A DNA stretch of 64,000 bases from Micromonospora sp. MA102 (GTDB taxonomy: Bacteria > Actinomycetota > Actinomycetes > Mycobacteriales > Micromonosporaceae). The position numbers were made by a program, and so were the translations under genes. The notes below the pieces were generated by a model that saw nothing but the letters and a program-made list of their open reading frames with translations, was not told the origin of the DNA and made no database searches. Below, piece by piece: positions 15,833-24,147 of the stretch; the stretch's first letter is position 1; each line of letters begins with the position of its first letter. The DNA lies in assembly GCF_025460765.1 (NCBI RefSeq), contig NZ_JAMWEG010000001.1:434001-498000 (forward strand), given 5' to 3'.

Positions 15833-16927
15833 TCAGCGCAGCGTGAGCACGCCGCCGGCCGTGCGGGTGAAGCGGGTGCCCCGGCCGACGGTGTCGAGGA
15901 GGTCGGCGAGCCAGTCGGCCTCCGCGGGCGTGGCCGGCCGCAGGCCCATCCGGCGCATCCGCAGCGGGACGAGGCGCAGCCCTCGCAGCTCGCCGGAGGC
16001 GGCGTCGAGGGTGGCCAGGTGCAGCAGCCGCAGCTCCGGCCGGTACGCCTCCTGCCCACCGATCCCCTCGTAGTCGTCGATCAGGTCGCCGCAGCCGTAG
16101 AGGACCAGCCGGCCCCGGTAGCGCTCGACGGCGCGGGGATGGTGGGACGAGTGGCCGTGCACCACGTGCACCCCGGCGTCGATCAGGGCGTGCGCGAAGT
16201 CGACGTGCTCGTCCGGCACCTCGTGGCCCCAGTTGCTCCCCCAGTGCACCGAGACCACCACGAGGTCGGCCGGCCGCACGGTCCGGGCGATCCGCTCGGC
16301 GAGCGCGCCGGCCGCCGCGGCGGACACCTCCGGCAGGTACGCCACGCCGGGCCGGCCGGCCGCCGCGGCCCACTGCGGGAGGATCCCGCTGGACACCGCG
16401 CCCACCGACCAGACCAGCAGCCGGCGGTCACCGGCCAGCGGCACCACCGCCGGGCGCCACGCCTCCTCGGCGTCCCGGCCGGCGCCGGCGGTCCGGATCC
16501 CCGCGCCACGCAGCGCGTCCAGCGTGTCGGCCAGGCCGGTGGGGCCGAAGTCCAGCACGTGGTTGTTGGCGAGAGCGCAGACGTCGAGCCGGGCGGCGGT
16601 GAGGCAGGGCAGGTTCGCCGGGTGCATCCGGTAGTGGATGCCCTTGCCGGGATGGTGCGCGCCGCGCGCCGTCACCGCCGTCTCCAGGTTGACGATCCGC
16701 GCGTCCGGACGTTCCGCGTCGAGCAGGCGCAGCGCGTCGCCCCACGGCCACCCGGGCGGGGCCGGGCGCGGCACCGGCCCGGCCACGGACTCGGCCAGCG
16801 CCACGTACCGGCGGGCGTCGGTGATCAGCTCCTCCCGCAGCTCAGGCGAGCCGGGGTGCGGGAGGATCTGGTCCACGCCCCGCCCGGTCATCACGTCACC
16901 GGCGAGGAAGAGCGTCACCTCGGCCAT
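15833..16927 (-). CDS. CapA-family metallophosphatase-like protein
   Basis: 364 residues of the bacterial capsule/poly-gamma-glutamate synthesis protein (PGA_cap, CapA) type: FLAGDVMTGRGVDQ at the N-terminus, VNLETAV, ALANNHVLDFG, VSVHWGSNWGHEV and VVHGHSSHHPRAVE. These provide the Asp/Asn/His ligands of a calcineurin-like fold. No signal peptide and no capB/capC neighbours, so it is probably a stand-alone cytoplasmic member rather than a capsule gene. Confidence 0.85.
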   Translation of the reverse strand: MAEVTLFLAGDVMTGRGVDQILPHPGSPELREELITDARRYVALAESVAGPVPRPAPPGWPWGDALRLLDAERPDARIVNLETAVTARGAHHPGKGIHYRMHPANLPCLTAARLDVCALANNHVLDFGPTGLADTLDALRGAGIRTAGAGRDAEEAWRPAVVPLAGDRRLLVWSVGAVSSGILPQWAAAAGRPGVAYLPEVSAAAAGALAERIARTVRPADLVVVSVHWGSNWGHEVPDEHVDFAHALIDAGVHVVHGHSSHHPRAVERYRGRLVLYGCGDLIDDYEGIGGQEAYRPELRLLHLATLDAASGELRGLRLVPLRMRRMGLRPATPAEADWLADLLDTVGRGTRFTRTAGGVLTLR

Positions 16928-16995
16928 GCCGGGGTGTTCCCGCCGCGCGCCGCGCCACGCGCGTGAGAGCCGCCGGCCGGGGTACCAGGGCCGCC

Positions 16996-17892
16996 ATGAC
17001 GACCGACGTGACGATCGTGGTGGCCACCCGCAACCGGCGCCACCAGCTCCTCGCCCTGCTGCCCCGGCACACCGCGCCGGTCATCGTGGTGGACAACGGC
17101 TCCGACGACGGCACGCCGGCCGCCGTGGCCCGGGAGTTCCCCGGCGTCCGGGTGGTGGAGCTGGCCCGCAACGCGGGCGCCGGGGCGGCCCGCAACGTCG
17201 GGGTGGGCCTGGCCCGCACGCCGTACGTGGCGTTCGCCGACGACGACTCGTACTGGGCGCCGGGCGCACTCGACCGGGCCGCCACGCTGCTGCGCCGGCA
17301 CCCGCGTACCGCGCTGCTCACCGGCGAGGTGCGGGTCGGCGCGGCGGCCCGGCCGGACCCGGTCTCGGCCGCCATGGCCCGGGCGCCGCTGGGCACCGAG
17401 CCGGACGCGCCAGGGCCCACGGTGCTCGGCTTCCTGGCCTGCGCCGTGGTGCTGCGCCGCGACGCGTACCGGCAGGTCGGCGGCTTCGCCGAGCGGCTCG
17501 GCACGTACGGCGAGGAGGCGCTGCTGGCCATGGACCTGGCCGCCGCGGGCTGGAACCTCGCGTACGTGCCGGAGCTGGTGGCCCACCACCTGCCGGAGCC
17601 GGACGGCCGGGACCCGCGAGCCCGCCGCCGGGTGGAGGCGCGCAACCGGGTGCTCACGGCGGCGCTGCGCCGGCCGTCGCCGGTGCTCCGCGAGGTGGTC
17701 GCCGACGCCTGGCGGGATCCGGCCGGGCGGGCCGGCCTGCGCGACGCGGCCCGCCAGGCCGGCTGGGTGCTGCGGCACCGGCGACGGCTGCCGGCCGGCC
17801 TGGAGGCCGCACTGGTCACGCTGTCCCGCGCCGACGTCGCACCGCCCCTTTCCGCCGGACTTCCCCGACCGGCGGGGTCCGTGGCGGCCTGA
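16996..17892 (+). CDS. Family 2 glycosyltransferase
   Basis: 298-residue GT-A fold enzyme: nucleotide-sugar binding start VTIVVATRNRRHQL, VVDNGSDDG, AGAGAARNVGVG, and a metal-binding FADDDSYW. The acceptor region contains VLRRDAYRQVGGFAERLGTYGEEALLAMD. It resembles rhamnosyl- or galactosyl-transferases for surface polysaccharide, but the neighbours give no pathway. ATG 16996 is chosen over an in-frame GTG at 16963 because the fold begins immediately after it. Confidence 0.85.
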   Translation: MTTDVTIVVATRNRRHQLLALLPRHTAPVIVVDNGSDDGTPAAVAREFPGVRVVELARNAGAGAARNVGVGLARTPYVAFADDDSYWAPGALDRAATLLRRHPRTALLTGEVRVGAAARPDPVSAAMARAPLGTEPDAPGPTVLGFLACAVVLRRDAYRQVGGFAERLGTYGEEALLAMDLAAAGWNLAYVPELVAHHLPEPDGRDPRARRRVEARNRVLTAALRRPSPVLREVVADAWRDPAGRAGLRDAARQAGWVLRHRRRLPAGLEAALVTLSRADVAPPLSAGLPRPAGSVAA

Positions 17893-17942
17893 CCTGGTTA
17901 TCGTGTGGGCGCAGCTGACCGGCCGGCGGCGAGGAGCACCGA

Positions 17943-19106
17943 GTGAGGAACAGCGCGCCCGTCCGCGCCTGGTACCGGCCGATGCGGGCGCGCCGGCGCG
18001 ACGAGGAGCACCGGTCCGCCACCCCGCTGGAGCTCTTCTTCGACCTGTGCTTCGTGGTGGCGGTGGCACAGGCCTCCGCGAACCTGCACGACGACGTGGT
18101 GGAGGGGCACCTCGCGCACGGCCTCGGCGGCTACCTGAGCGTGTTCTTCGCCATCTGGTGGGCCTGGGTGAACTTCACCTGGTTCGCCTCCGCCTACGAC
18201 ACCGACGACGACGTCTACCGCCTGACCGTCCTCGTGCAGATCGCCGGGGCGCTGATCCTCGCCGCCGGCGTGCCCCGCGCCTTCGCCGACGGCGACTTCA
18301 CCACGATCACCTACGGCTACGTGGTGATGCGCCTGGCTTCCACGGTGAACTGGATGCGGGCGGCCGCCGGCGACCCGCAGCGCCGGGCCACCACCCTGAC
18401 GTTCGTGGTCGGCGTGGCCGTGGTGCAGGTCGGCTGGCTGCTCCGGCTCCTCCTGCCGCCCGCCTGGCTGCTGCCCGCGTACTTGGTGCTGGTCGCCGCC
18501 GACCTGCTGGTGCCGGTGATCGGCGAGCGGCGCGGACAGACCTCGTGGCACCCGCGGCACATCGCCGAGCGGTACCAGCTGTTCACCCTCATCGTGCTGG
18601 GCGAGGTGGTGCTGTCCACGTCGGTCGCGATCCAGCGCGGGGTGGACGCGGGTAACGAGCAGCTCTGGTCGCTCGGCGCCGCCGGCACGCTCATCGTCTT
18701 CGCCATCTGGTGGCTCTACTTCGACCGGCCCGACCCGCTGCCACCGCGGTCGGTGCCCGGCGCGCTGTTCTGGGGCTACGGCCACTACTTCGTCTTCGCC
18801 TCCATCGCCGCGGTCGGCGCCGGGCTGGCCGTGGCGGTCGACCACGACCTGCACACCGGCCACGTCTCCGGACGGGTCGCCGGCTACGCGATCGCCGTGC
18901 CGGTCGCGGTCTACCTGGTCACCCTCTGGGCGGTGCACCTGCCGGCCAAGCGCGGCGCCGGGCTGACGCTGTTCCCCGGCGCGGCGGTGCTGGTGCTGGT
19001 GACGCCGTGGCTGTTCGCGCCGGTCGACCTGATCGCCGGGGTGCTGGTCGTGCTCGTGGCCGTCACGCTGGTCCTGCGGCACCGGACGGCGACCAGAACT
19101 GCCTGA
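17943..19106 (+). CDS. Low temperature requirement A (LtrA) family membrane protein
   Basis: 387 residues with about ten to twelve hydrophobic helices. The N-terminal RSATPLELFFDLCFVVAVAQ motif and central HIAERYQLFTLIVLGEVV motif are hallmarks of LtrA proteins. Function is not known biochemically. GTG 17943 has GAGGAG upstream. The last 44 bases overlap the convergent alpha/beta-hydrolase gene. Confidence 0.85.
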   Translation: MRNSAPVRAWYRPMRARRRDEEHRSATPLELFFDLCFVVAVAQASANLHDDVVEGHLAHGLGGYLSVFFAIWWAWVNFTWFASAYDTDDDVYRLTVLVQIAGALILAAGVPRAFADGDFTTITYGYVVMRLASTVNWMRAAAGDPQRRATTLTFVVGVAVVQVGWLLRLLLPPAWLLPAYLVLVAADLLVPVIGERRGQTSWHPRHIAERYQLFTLIVLGEVVLSTSVAIQRGVDAGNEQLWSLGAAGTLIVFAIWWLYFDRPDPLPPRSVPGALFWGYGHYFVFASIAAVGAGLAVAVDHDLHTGHVSGRVAGYAIAVPVAVYLVTLWAVHLPAKRGAGLTLFPGAAVLVLVTPWLFAPVDLIAGVLVVLVAVTLVLRHRTATRTA

Positions 19107-19926
19107 CCAGGGCCGCGAACTCGGCGGCCCGCTCGATCTGCGGCATGTGCCCGGTGTCGCGGAACAGGTGGCCCTGCGCCCGCGGCAGCCGCGACCGCGC
19201 GTACGCGAGGTGGGCGGCGGGCAGGATCAGGTCCCGGTCGCCCCAGACGACCAGGGTGGGCAGGTCGAGCGCGGCCACCGCGTCGAGCAGTTCGGCCCGC
19301 CACTCGGGGCGTACCCCGCGCCAGGTGCCGAGGCTGCGGACCAGCTCCAGCATCACCCGGGGGGCGTGCGGCTGCCGGGCCGCCGCCAGGGCGGTGGCGA
19401 TCCGCGCCTCGGTGACGTACGCCGGGTCGTGGAAGATGGCCCGCTCGGTGCGGCGGGCGATCGCCGGGTGCGGGCGCAGCAGCAGGCGGGCCAGGGGCCG
19501 CACCGCGAGCAGCCGCAGCGCGGCGGTCACCTCCCGGCCGAAGCCGGCGCTGTTGACCAGCACGAGGCTGGCCGCCCGCTCCGGCGCGTCGGCGGCGAGC
19601 CGCATGGCCACCGCCCCGCCCATCGAGTTGCCGACCAGGTGCGCCGGGCCGGTGACCCCGGCGGCGTCGAGGAACTCGGCGACGGCCGTGGCCAGGGTCG
19701 GCAGCGTGTGCCGGTCGTCCAGCGGCGCGGAGCCGCCGTGCCCGGGCAGGTCCATGGCGAGCACCCGGTGATCGCGGGCCAGCGCCTCCTGCACGGCGGA
19801 GAAGTCCTCCATGGTCCGGCCGATGCCGTGCAGCAGCACCACCGGCGGGCCGTCGCCGGCGATCCGGTAGCGCATCCGCCGCCCGGCGACGGTCCGGGAG
19901 TCGGCCGGCGGCAGGGCGAGGGTCAC
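19063..19926 (-). CDS. Alpha/beta hydrolase (esterase-like)
   Basis: 287 residues with oxyanion HG motif LLHGIGR, nucleophile elbow GNSMGG, acid region VVWGDRDLILP and catalytic His in RDTGHMPQIE. It is the third gene of an operon with the SDR (4-base overlap) and the EthA-like monooxygenase, so hydrolysis of the ester or lactone made by the monooxygenase is the natural inference. Confidence 0.85.
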   Translation of the reverse strand: MTLALPPADSRTVAGRRMRYRIAGDGPPVVLLHGIGRTMEDFSAVQEALARDHRVLAMDLPGHGGSAPLDDRHTLPTLATAVAEFLDAAGVTGPAHLVGNSMGGAVAMRLAADAPERAASLVLVNSAGFGREVTAALRLLAVRPLARLLLRPHPAIARRTERAIFHDPAYVTEARIATALAAARQPHAPRVMLELVRSLGTWRGVRPEWRAELLDAVAALDLPTLVVWGDRDLILPAAHLAYARSRLPRAQGHLFRDTGHMPQIERAAEFAALVRQFWSPSGAAGPA

Positions 19927-20891
19927 GCCGGCCGTCCCGGCTCCGACGGCACGACCTCTGTCGGGACAGGCTCCGACGGCACGACCTCCGTCGGGACGGG
20001 CTCCGACGGGACGGGCTCCGGCGGGATGACCTCCGCGGCGGGCCGCGGGGTGGGCACCCGGGCCGGGCGCGGCCGCATCCCGAGGGCCAGCACCTTCCCG
20101 TACCCGGCGGGGGCGACCCGGGCGAGCAGGTCGGGCAGCTTCGCCGACCAGCCGATCAGCACCCGGCCGCGGCGGCGCTCGACCCCGCGCAGGATCACCT
20201 CGGCGGCCTTCGCCGGATCGATGGAGAGCAGCTTCTCGAACTGCTTCCGGCCGGCCTCGTACTCCTCGACCGGGACGCCGCTGCCGACCCGGGCGCTGGC
20301 CGCGATCCGGGTGCGGATGCCGCCCGGGTGCACCGAGGTGACCCCGACCCCGTCGTCGACGAGTTCGTGCCGCAGCGCCTCGGTGAAGCCGCGCACCCCG
20401 AACTTGCTGGCCGAGTAGGCGGCCTGCCCGGCGGGCGCGATCAACCCGAAGAGGCTGGAGACGTTGACCAGGTGCGCGCCGGGCTCGGCCTTGAGCGCGG
20501 GCAGCAGCGCGTGGGTCAGCCGCACCACCGCCCGGAAGTTGATCTCGATGACCCAGAAGAACTCGTCCAGGGTCACCTGGTCGAACCGGCCGCCCAGCGC
20601 CACCCCGGCGTTGTTCACCAGCAGCCGGACGCGCGGGTGCGCGCGGTGGATCTCGGCGGCGACCCGGTCGGTGGCGTCGGCGTCGGCGAGGTCGACCACG
20701 TGGGTCTCGATCCGCCGCTCGGGATGCGCGGCGCGGATCGCGGCGACCACGGCGTCCAGCCGCTCGGCGTCCCGGTCGAGCAGGACCAGGTCGGCGCCGC
20801 GCCGGGCCAGCCCGTGCGCCAGGGCCTCGCCGATGCCGCTGGCCGCGCCGGTCAGCACCGCGGTGCCGCCGGGGAAGACGAAGTCACGCAT
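19923..20891 (-). CDS. SDR-family dehydrogenase with Pro/Glu-rich repeat tail
   Basis: 322 residues. Rossmann start TGAASGIGEALA, NNAG motif in LLVNNAGVALGG, catalytic Ser-Tyr-Lys in NVSSLFG...YSASK. An NAD(P)-dependent alcohol/ketone oxidoreductase. The last ~40 residues are an unusual tail of PVPTEVVPSE repeats encoded by 30-bp tandem repeats. Start ATG 20891 follows AGGAG. It lies 15 bases after the monooxygenase and overlaps the hydrolase gene, fitting an alcohol-ketone-ester-acid route. Confidence 0.85.
   Translation of the reverse strand: MRDFVFPGGTAVLTGAASGIGEALAHGLARRGADLVLLDRDAERLDAVVAAIRAAHPERRIETHVVDLADADATDRVAAEIHRAHPRVRLLVNNAGVALGGRFDQVTLDEFFWVIEINFRAVVRLTHALLPALKAEPGAHLVNVSSLFGLIAPAGQAAYSASKFGVRGFTEALRHELVDDGVGVTSVHPGGIRTRIAASARVGSGVPVEEYEAGRKQFEKLLSIDPAKAAEVILRGVERRRGRVLIGWSAKLPDLLARVAPAGYGKVLALGMRPRPARVPTPRPAAEVIPPEPVPSEPVPTEVVPSEPVPTEVVPSEPGRPA
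19941..20000. repeat. 30-bp coding tandem repeat in SDR gene
   Basis: Two 30-base units (19941-19970 and 19971-20000) are nearly identical (28 of 30), with a degenerate third unit after them. They encode the ten-residue PVPTEVVPSE repeat at the SDR C-terminus, so unit gain or loss keeps the frame. Confidence 0.9.
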
Positions 20892-20906
20892 GACGCTCCT
20901 GAGGGG

Positions 20907-22403
20907 TCAGGCGACGGGCGCGGGCCGGTCGGTGACGGTGGCGGGCGTACCGGCGCGGGAGAAACGCACACCGGCGTCGGTGAGCCGACCGTGCCGCATC
21001 AACAGCACGTCGCGCGGATAGTTCTGGTGCAGCCGCCACGGCGCCGCCGGGCCCTGCTTGGGCAGCTGGTCGACGGCGCGCAGCACGTAACCGGACTGGA
21101 GGTCGATGATCGGCACGAGGTCGTCCGAGTCCGGGGCGAGCGGGGTGACGACCTGCTGGCCGGTGTCGTCGAGGTGGCGCAGCAGCCGGCAGACGTACGT
21201 GGCGACCAGGTCGGCCTTCAGCGTCCAGGAGGCGTTGGTGTAGCCGATGGTCATGGCGAAGTTCGGCACGCCGGAGAGCATCATGCCCTTGTAGGCGACC
21301 GTCGAGGCGAGGTCGACCTCGGCGCCGTCCACGGCCAGGGTCATCCCGCCGAGGGCGAGCAGGTTGAGGCCGGTGGCGGTGACCACGATGTCGGCGGGCA
21401 GCTCCTCGCCGGAGCTGAGCCGGATGCCCCGCTCGGTGAAGGTGTCGATGGTGTCGGTGACCACCGAGGCCGTCCCGGCGCTGACCGCGGCGAACAGGTC
21501 CCCGTCGGGCACCACGCAGAGCCGCTGGTCCCACGGGTCGTAGCGGGGTGAGAAGTGCCGGTCGAGGTCGTAGCCGACCGGGAGCTTGCCCCGGGCGGCC
21601 CGGCGGAGGAACTTCTTCACCAGGCCGGGGGCGCGCCGGCTGAGCTGGAAGTTGGCCACCCCGAGCGCGACGTTCTTCCAGCGGGTCACCGCGTACGCGG
21701 CCTTCGCCGGGAGCCAGCGCCGCGCCGCGTCCGCGAACGCGTCGCGCGAGGGCAGCGAGATCACATACGTGGGCGAGCGCTGGAGCATGGTGACGTGGCC
21801 GGCCCGCTCGGCCATGGCCGGGACCAGGGTGACCGCCGTGGCGCCGCTGCCGATCACCACCACCCGCTTGCCGGCGTAGTCCAGGTCCTCGGGCCAGTGC
21901 TGCGGGTGCACGAGCCGGCCGGCGTACCGCTCGACGCCGGGGAACTCGGGCGTGTAGCCCTCGTCGTAGCGGTAGTAGCCGGAGTTGGTGAAGAGGAACC
22001 CGCACGTCAGGACCACGTCCTCGCCGGTGTCGTCACGGCGGGCACGCACCGTCCAGCGGGCCGTGGCGCTGTCCCACTCGGCGCGCAGCACCCGGTGGTG
22101 GAAGCGGATGTGCCGCTGCACCCCGTGCTCGCGGGCGGTCTCCCGGACGTAGGACCGGATGGCGTCGCCGTCGGCGATCGCCTTGGGATTGGTCCACGGC
22201 TTGAACGAGTAGCCGAGGGTGAACATGTCGGAGTCGGAACGGATGCCCGGGTAGCGGAACAGGTCCCAGGTGCCGCCGACCGCGCCCCGCGCCTCCAGCA
22301 CCGCGTACGTCTTGCCCGGGCACTGGCGTTGCAGGTGGACGGCGGCGCCGACGCCGGAGAGCCCGGCGCCGACGATGAGGACGTCGACGTGGTCGGAGGC
22401 CAT
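20907..22403 (-). CDS. ethA: EthA-like flavin Baeyer-Villiger monooxygenase
   Basis: 498 residues. FAD site GAGLSGVG, ARGAVGGTWDLFRYPGIRSDSD block typical of type I BVMOs, BVMO fingerprint YAGRLVHPQHWP, NADPH site GSGATAV. Closely resembles mycobacterial EthA, which oxidises ketones to esters and activates thioamide drugs. It is divergent from an EthR-like repressor with a palindromic operator between them, the same layout as in M. tuberculosis. Here an SDR and a hydrolase follow in the same operon. The native ketone is unknown. Confidence 0.88.
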   Translation of the reverse strand: MASDHVDVLIVGAGLSGVGAAVHLQRQCPGKTYAVLEARGAVGGTWDLFRYPGIRSDSDMFTLGYSFKPWTNPKAIADGDAIRSYVRETAREHGVQRHIRFHHRVLRAEWDSATARWTVRARRDDTGEDVVLTCGFLFTNSGYYRYDEGYTPEFPGVERYAGRLVHPQHWPEDLDYAGKRVVVIGSGATAVTLVPAMAERAGHVTMLQRSPTYVISLPSRDAFADAARRWLPAKAAYAVTRWKNVALGVANFQLSRRAPGLVKKFLRRAARGKLPVGYDLDRHFSPRYDPWDQRLCVVPDGDLFAAVSAGTASVVTDTIDTFTERGIRLSSGEELPADIVVTATGLNLLALGGMTLAVDGAEVDLASTVAYKGMMLSGVPNFAMTIGYTNASWTLKADLVATYVCRLLRHLDDTGQQVVTPLAPDSDDLVPIIDLQSGYVLRAVDQLPKQGPAAPWRLHQNYPRDVLLMRHGRLTDAGVRFSRAGTPATVTDRPAPVA

Positions 22404-22448
22404 GACATCTCCCGTTCGGCCGGCAGTGGACGGACACTATCCACCACC

Positions 22449-22500
22449 GTCGACACCAGTCAACACCCTGTCGAGTGCAATCGACAGGGTGTCGAGCGGG
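22449..22500. promoter_or_regulatory. Putative EthR operator
   Basis: A perfect 11-bp inverted repeat CACCCTGTCGA / TCGACAGGGTG (22464-22474 and 22481-22491, 6-base spacer) is flanked by further GTCGACACC (22449-22457) and GGTGTCGAG (22488-22496) half-sites. It fills the gap between divergent ethA and ethR, matching the multi-repeat operator known for EthR. Confidence 0.8.
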
Positions 22501-22516
22501 TGTAACATCGGCCGAC

Positions 22517-23188
22517 ATGACACCCGCCCGTACGCCGACCGGCACCGCGCCGACGCGCGGGCGGCGACCCGGCCGCTCCGCCGGCGACGACCGCGAGGTG
22601 GCCATCCTCGCCACCGCGGAGCGGCTGCTGCGGCAGCGGCCCTTCGGCGACATCTCCATCGACGACCTGGCGCGGGGCGCGGGCATCTCCCGGCCCACCT
22701 TCTACTTCTACTTCCCGTCCAAGGACGCCGTGCTGCTCACCCTCCTCGACCGGGTGACCGAGGAGGCGGACGCGGCCGCGGGTGACGCGCTGGTCCGGCT
22801 CGCCGAGGACCCGCGGGCCCGCTGGCGGGAGCTGATCGCCCGGTTTCACGCCACCTTCGGCGGTCACCGGGACGTGGTGCTGGCCTGTGCCCAGGTGCGC
22901 GGCACCAACGCCGAGGTGCGCCGGCTCTGGGCCGAGGTCCTGGAACGCTGGGTACGCGCGGTCGAGGCGGCCATCGAGGGGGAACGCACGCGCGGCGCGG
23001 CCCCGGACGGGCTGCCCGCCCGGGACCTCGCCATCGCGTTGAACTCCATGAACGAGCGGGTCTGGTACGCGACCTTCGCCGGGGACGGACCGGCGGTGGC
23101 CGAGCGGGACGTGGTCGACGTGCTGCTCGACGTCTGGCTGACCGCGATCTACCGGACCACCACGCCGCCGGTCAGCCCGTCCGGGTGA
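22517..23188 (+). CDS. ethR: EthR-like TetR-family repressor
   Basis: 223 residues. The HTH region GDDREVAILATAERLL...DISIDDLARGAGISRPTFYFYFPSK is almost that of mycobacterial EthR, and the C-terminal ligand domain keeps NSMNERVWYATFAG. It should repress the divergent ethA operon and release it on binding a small hydrophobic ligand. ATG 22517 lies just after the palindromic operator. The 3' end overlaps the convergent gene by 17 bases. Confidence 0.88.
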   Translation: MTPARTPTGTAPTRGRRPGRSAGDDREVAILATAERLLRQRPFGDISIDDLARGAGISRPTFYFYFPSKDAVLLTLLDRVTEEADAAAGDALVRLAEDPRARWRELIARFHATFGGHRDVVLACAQVRGTNAEVRRLWAEVLERWVRAVEAAIEGERTRGAAPDGLPARDLAIALNSMNERVWYATFAGDGPAVAERDVVDVLLDVWLTAIYRTTTPPVSPSG

Positions 23189-23627
23189 AGTCCATGGTCC
23201 AGTTGGTCTCCCAGGTGCGCTCGCCGTCGGTGGAGAACGCCTGCTCCCAGCGGCAGGAGGTGGGCGTGCTCCGCGACCAGATGAACCGGCAGCGGACCGG
23301 CCGTCCCTCGTCGGTGTCGTCGGCGTAGAAGGTGCCCACGCCGTCGACGAACCGGCCGACCATCGGCGGCTGTTCGAGCACCCCGCGCTTGCTGTTCATC
23401 CAGTAGATCGACCATAGGCCGCTCTCCGCGTCGCGGATGCGGACCGTCGAGCCGGAGAAGCCGCGGGTCGGGCAGCGCATCTCGTCGAAGCTGCCGGCGC
23501 CGTCGAAGAACGAGTGCGCCACCGAGGTGCCGGGGAACTCATCCCACTCGTCGCTGCCCACGTGCCGCTTGACCAGTCGCCGGTTGGCCACGTCCCAGGT
23601 GCCCACCAGGAAGTCGAAGTCGCCCAT
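23172..23627 (-). CDS. Conserved hypothetical, DUF1579-like lipocalin-type protein
   Basis: 151 residues beginning [18 protein letters not shown], followed by short beta-strand-like repeats (WDEFPGTSVAHSFFDGAGSFDE, trimmed motif GSTVRIRDAESGLWSIYW). The FDFLxGxW start is typical of DUF1579-type beta-barrel proteins. Function unknown. Its ATG overlaps the preceding stop (TGATG), so it is translationally coupled to the 23627-24103 gene. Confidence 0.65.
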   Translation of the reverse strand: MGDFDFLVGTWDVANRRLVKRHVGSDEWDEFPGTSVAHSFFDGAGSFDEMRCPTRGFSGSTVRIRDAESGLWSIYWMNSKRGVLEQPPMVGRFVDGVGTFYADDTDEGRPVRCRFIWSRSTPTSCRWEQAFSTDGERTWETNWTMDFTRTG

Positions 23628-24103
23628 CAGAAACCCACCATTCCCTCGGTCCGGTTGTCGGCCAGGTAGCCGGCCAGGTCCGGCCGGTCGGGGGCGAGCA
23701 CGTGCCGCACCCAGGCCGTCCGCTCGTGCTCCAGCACGCCCAGCTCCCAGACGCAGCCCACGGCGGGCCGGTCCAGCGGGACGAAGTGCGCCGGGTCGTC
23801 GTCCGGGCAGTCCAGCGCGGGCTGGCCGGCGATCGCGCTCCGGCACTCCACCACGTTGTCGAAGAACCAGCTGTACGCCAGCAGGTACGCGCCGGTGTCC
23901 GCGCCCCGGTGCAGCACCACCCAGCTCGCCGGCGGGGTGCTGCCGTCCGGGCCGGGCAGCAGCTTCGGCAGGTACGCGTACGCGGCCTCGACCACCTCCG
24001 GTTCGAGGCGGCGGTCCGGTTGGTCGATGTGGTAGCGCTTGACGTGCCGGCCCGCGACCTCGACGGTCCCCGGCACGGTCAGTTCCTTGTTCTGGAAAGC
24101 CAT
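23627..24103 (-). CDS. Conserved hypothetical protein
   Basis: 158 residues, soluble, with [18 protein letters not shown] near the start and [20 protein letters not shown] in the middle. I do not recognise the family. It is the first gene of a coupled pair (TGATG junction at 23625-23629) and is divergent from the WYL regulator across only 44 bases that contain a palindromic operator, so it is the likely regulatory target. Confidence 0.7.
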   Translation of the reverse strand: MAFQNKELTVPGTVEVAGRHVKRYHIDQPDRRLEPEVVEAAYAYLPKLLPGPDGSTPPASWVVLHRGADTGAYLLAYSWFFDNVVECRSAIAGQPALDCPDDDPAHFVPLDRPAVGCVWELGVLEHERTAWVRHVLAPDRPDLAGYLADNRTEGMVGF

Positions 24104-24126
24104 ACCGGGACGGTAGGCCCCCTCCC

Positions 24127-24143
24127 CTGACAGCTAGTGTCAG
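24127..24143. promoter_or_regulatory. Operator of the WYL/YafY-type regulator
   Basis: Perfect inverted repeat CTGACA-GCTAG-TGTCAG in the 44-base divergent gap between 24103 and 24148. The form TGACA-N5-TGTCA is what YafY-type regulators typically leave upstream of themselves. Confidence 0.75.
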
Positions 24144-24147
24144 TGGA

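Noticed and set aside
19941..20025. 30-bp repeats as a CRISPR array
   Set aside because: Repeats are adjacent without spacers and encode a Pro/Glu-rich protein tail; no cas genes are nearby.
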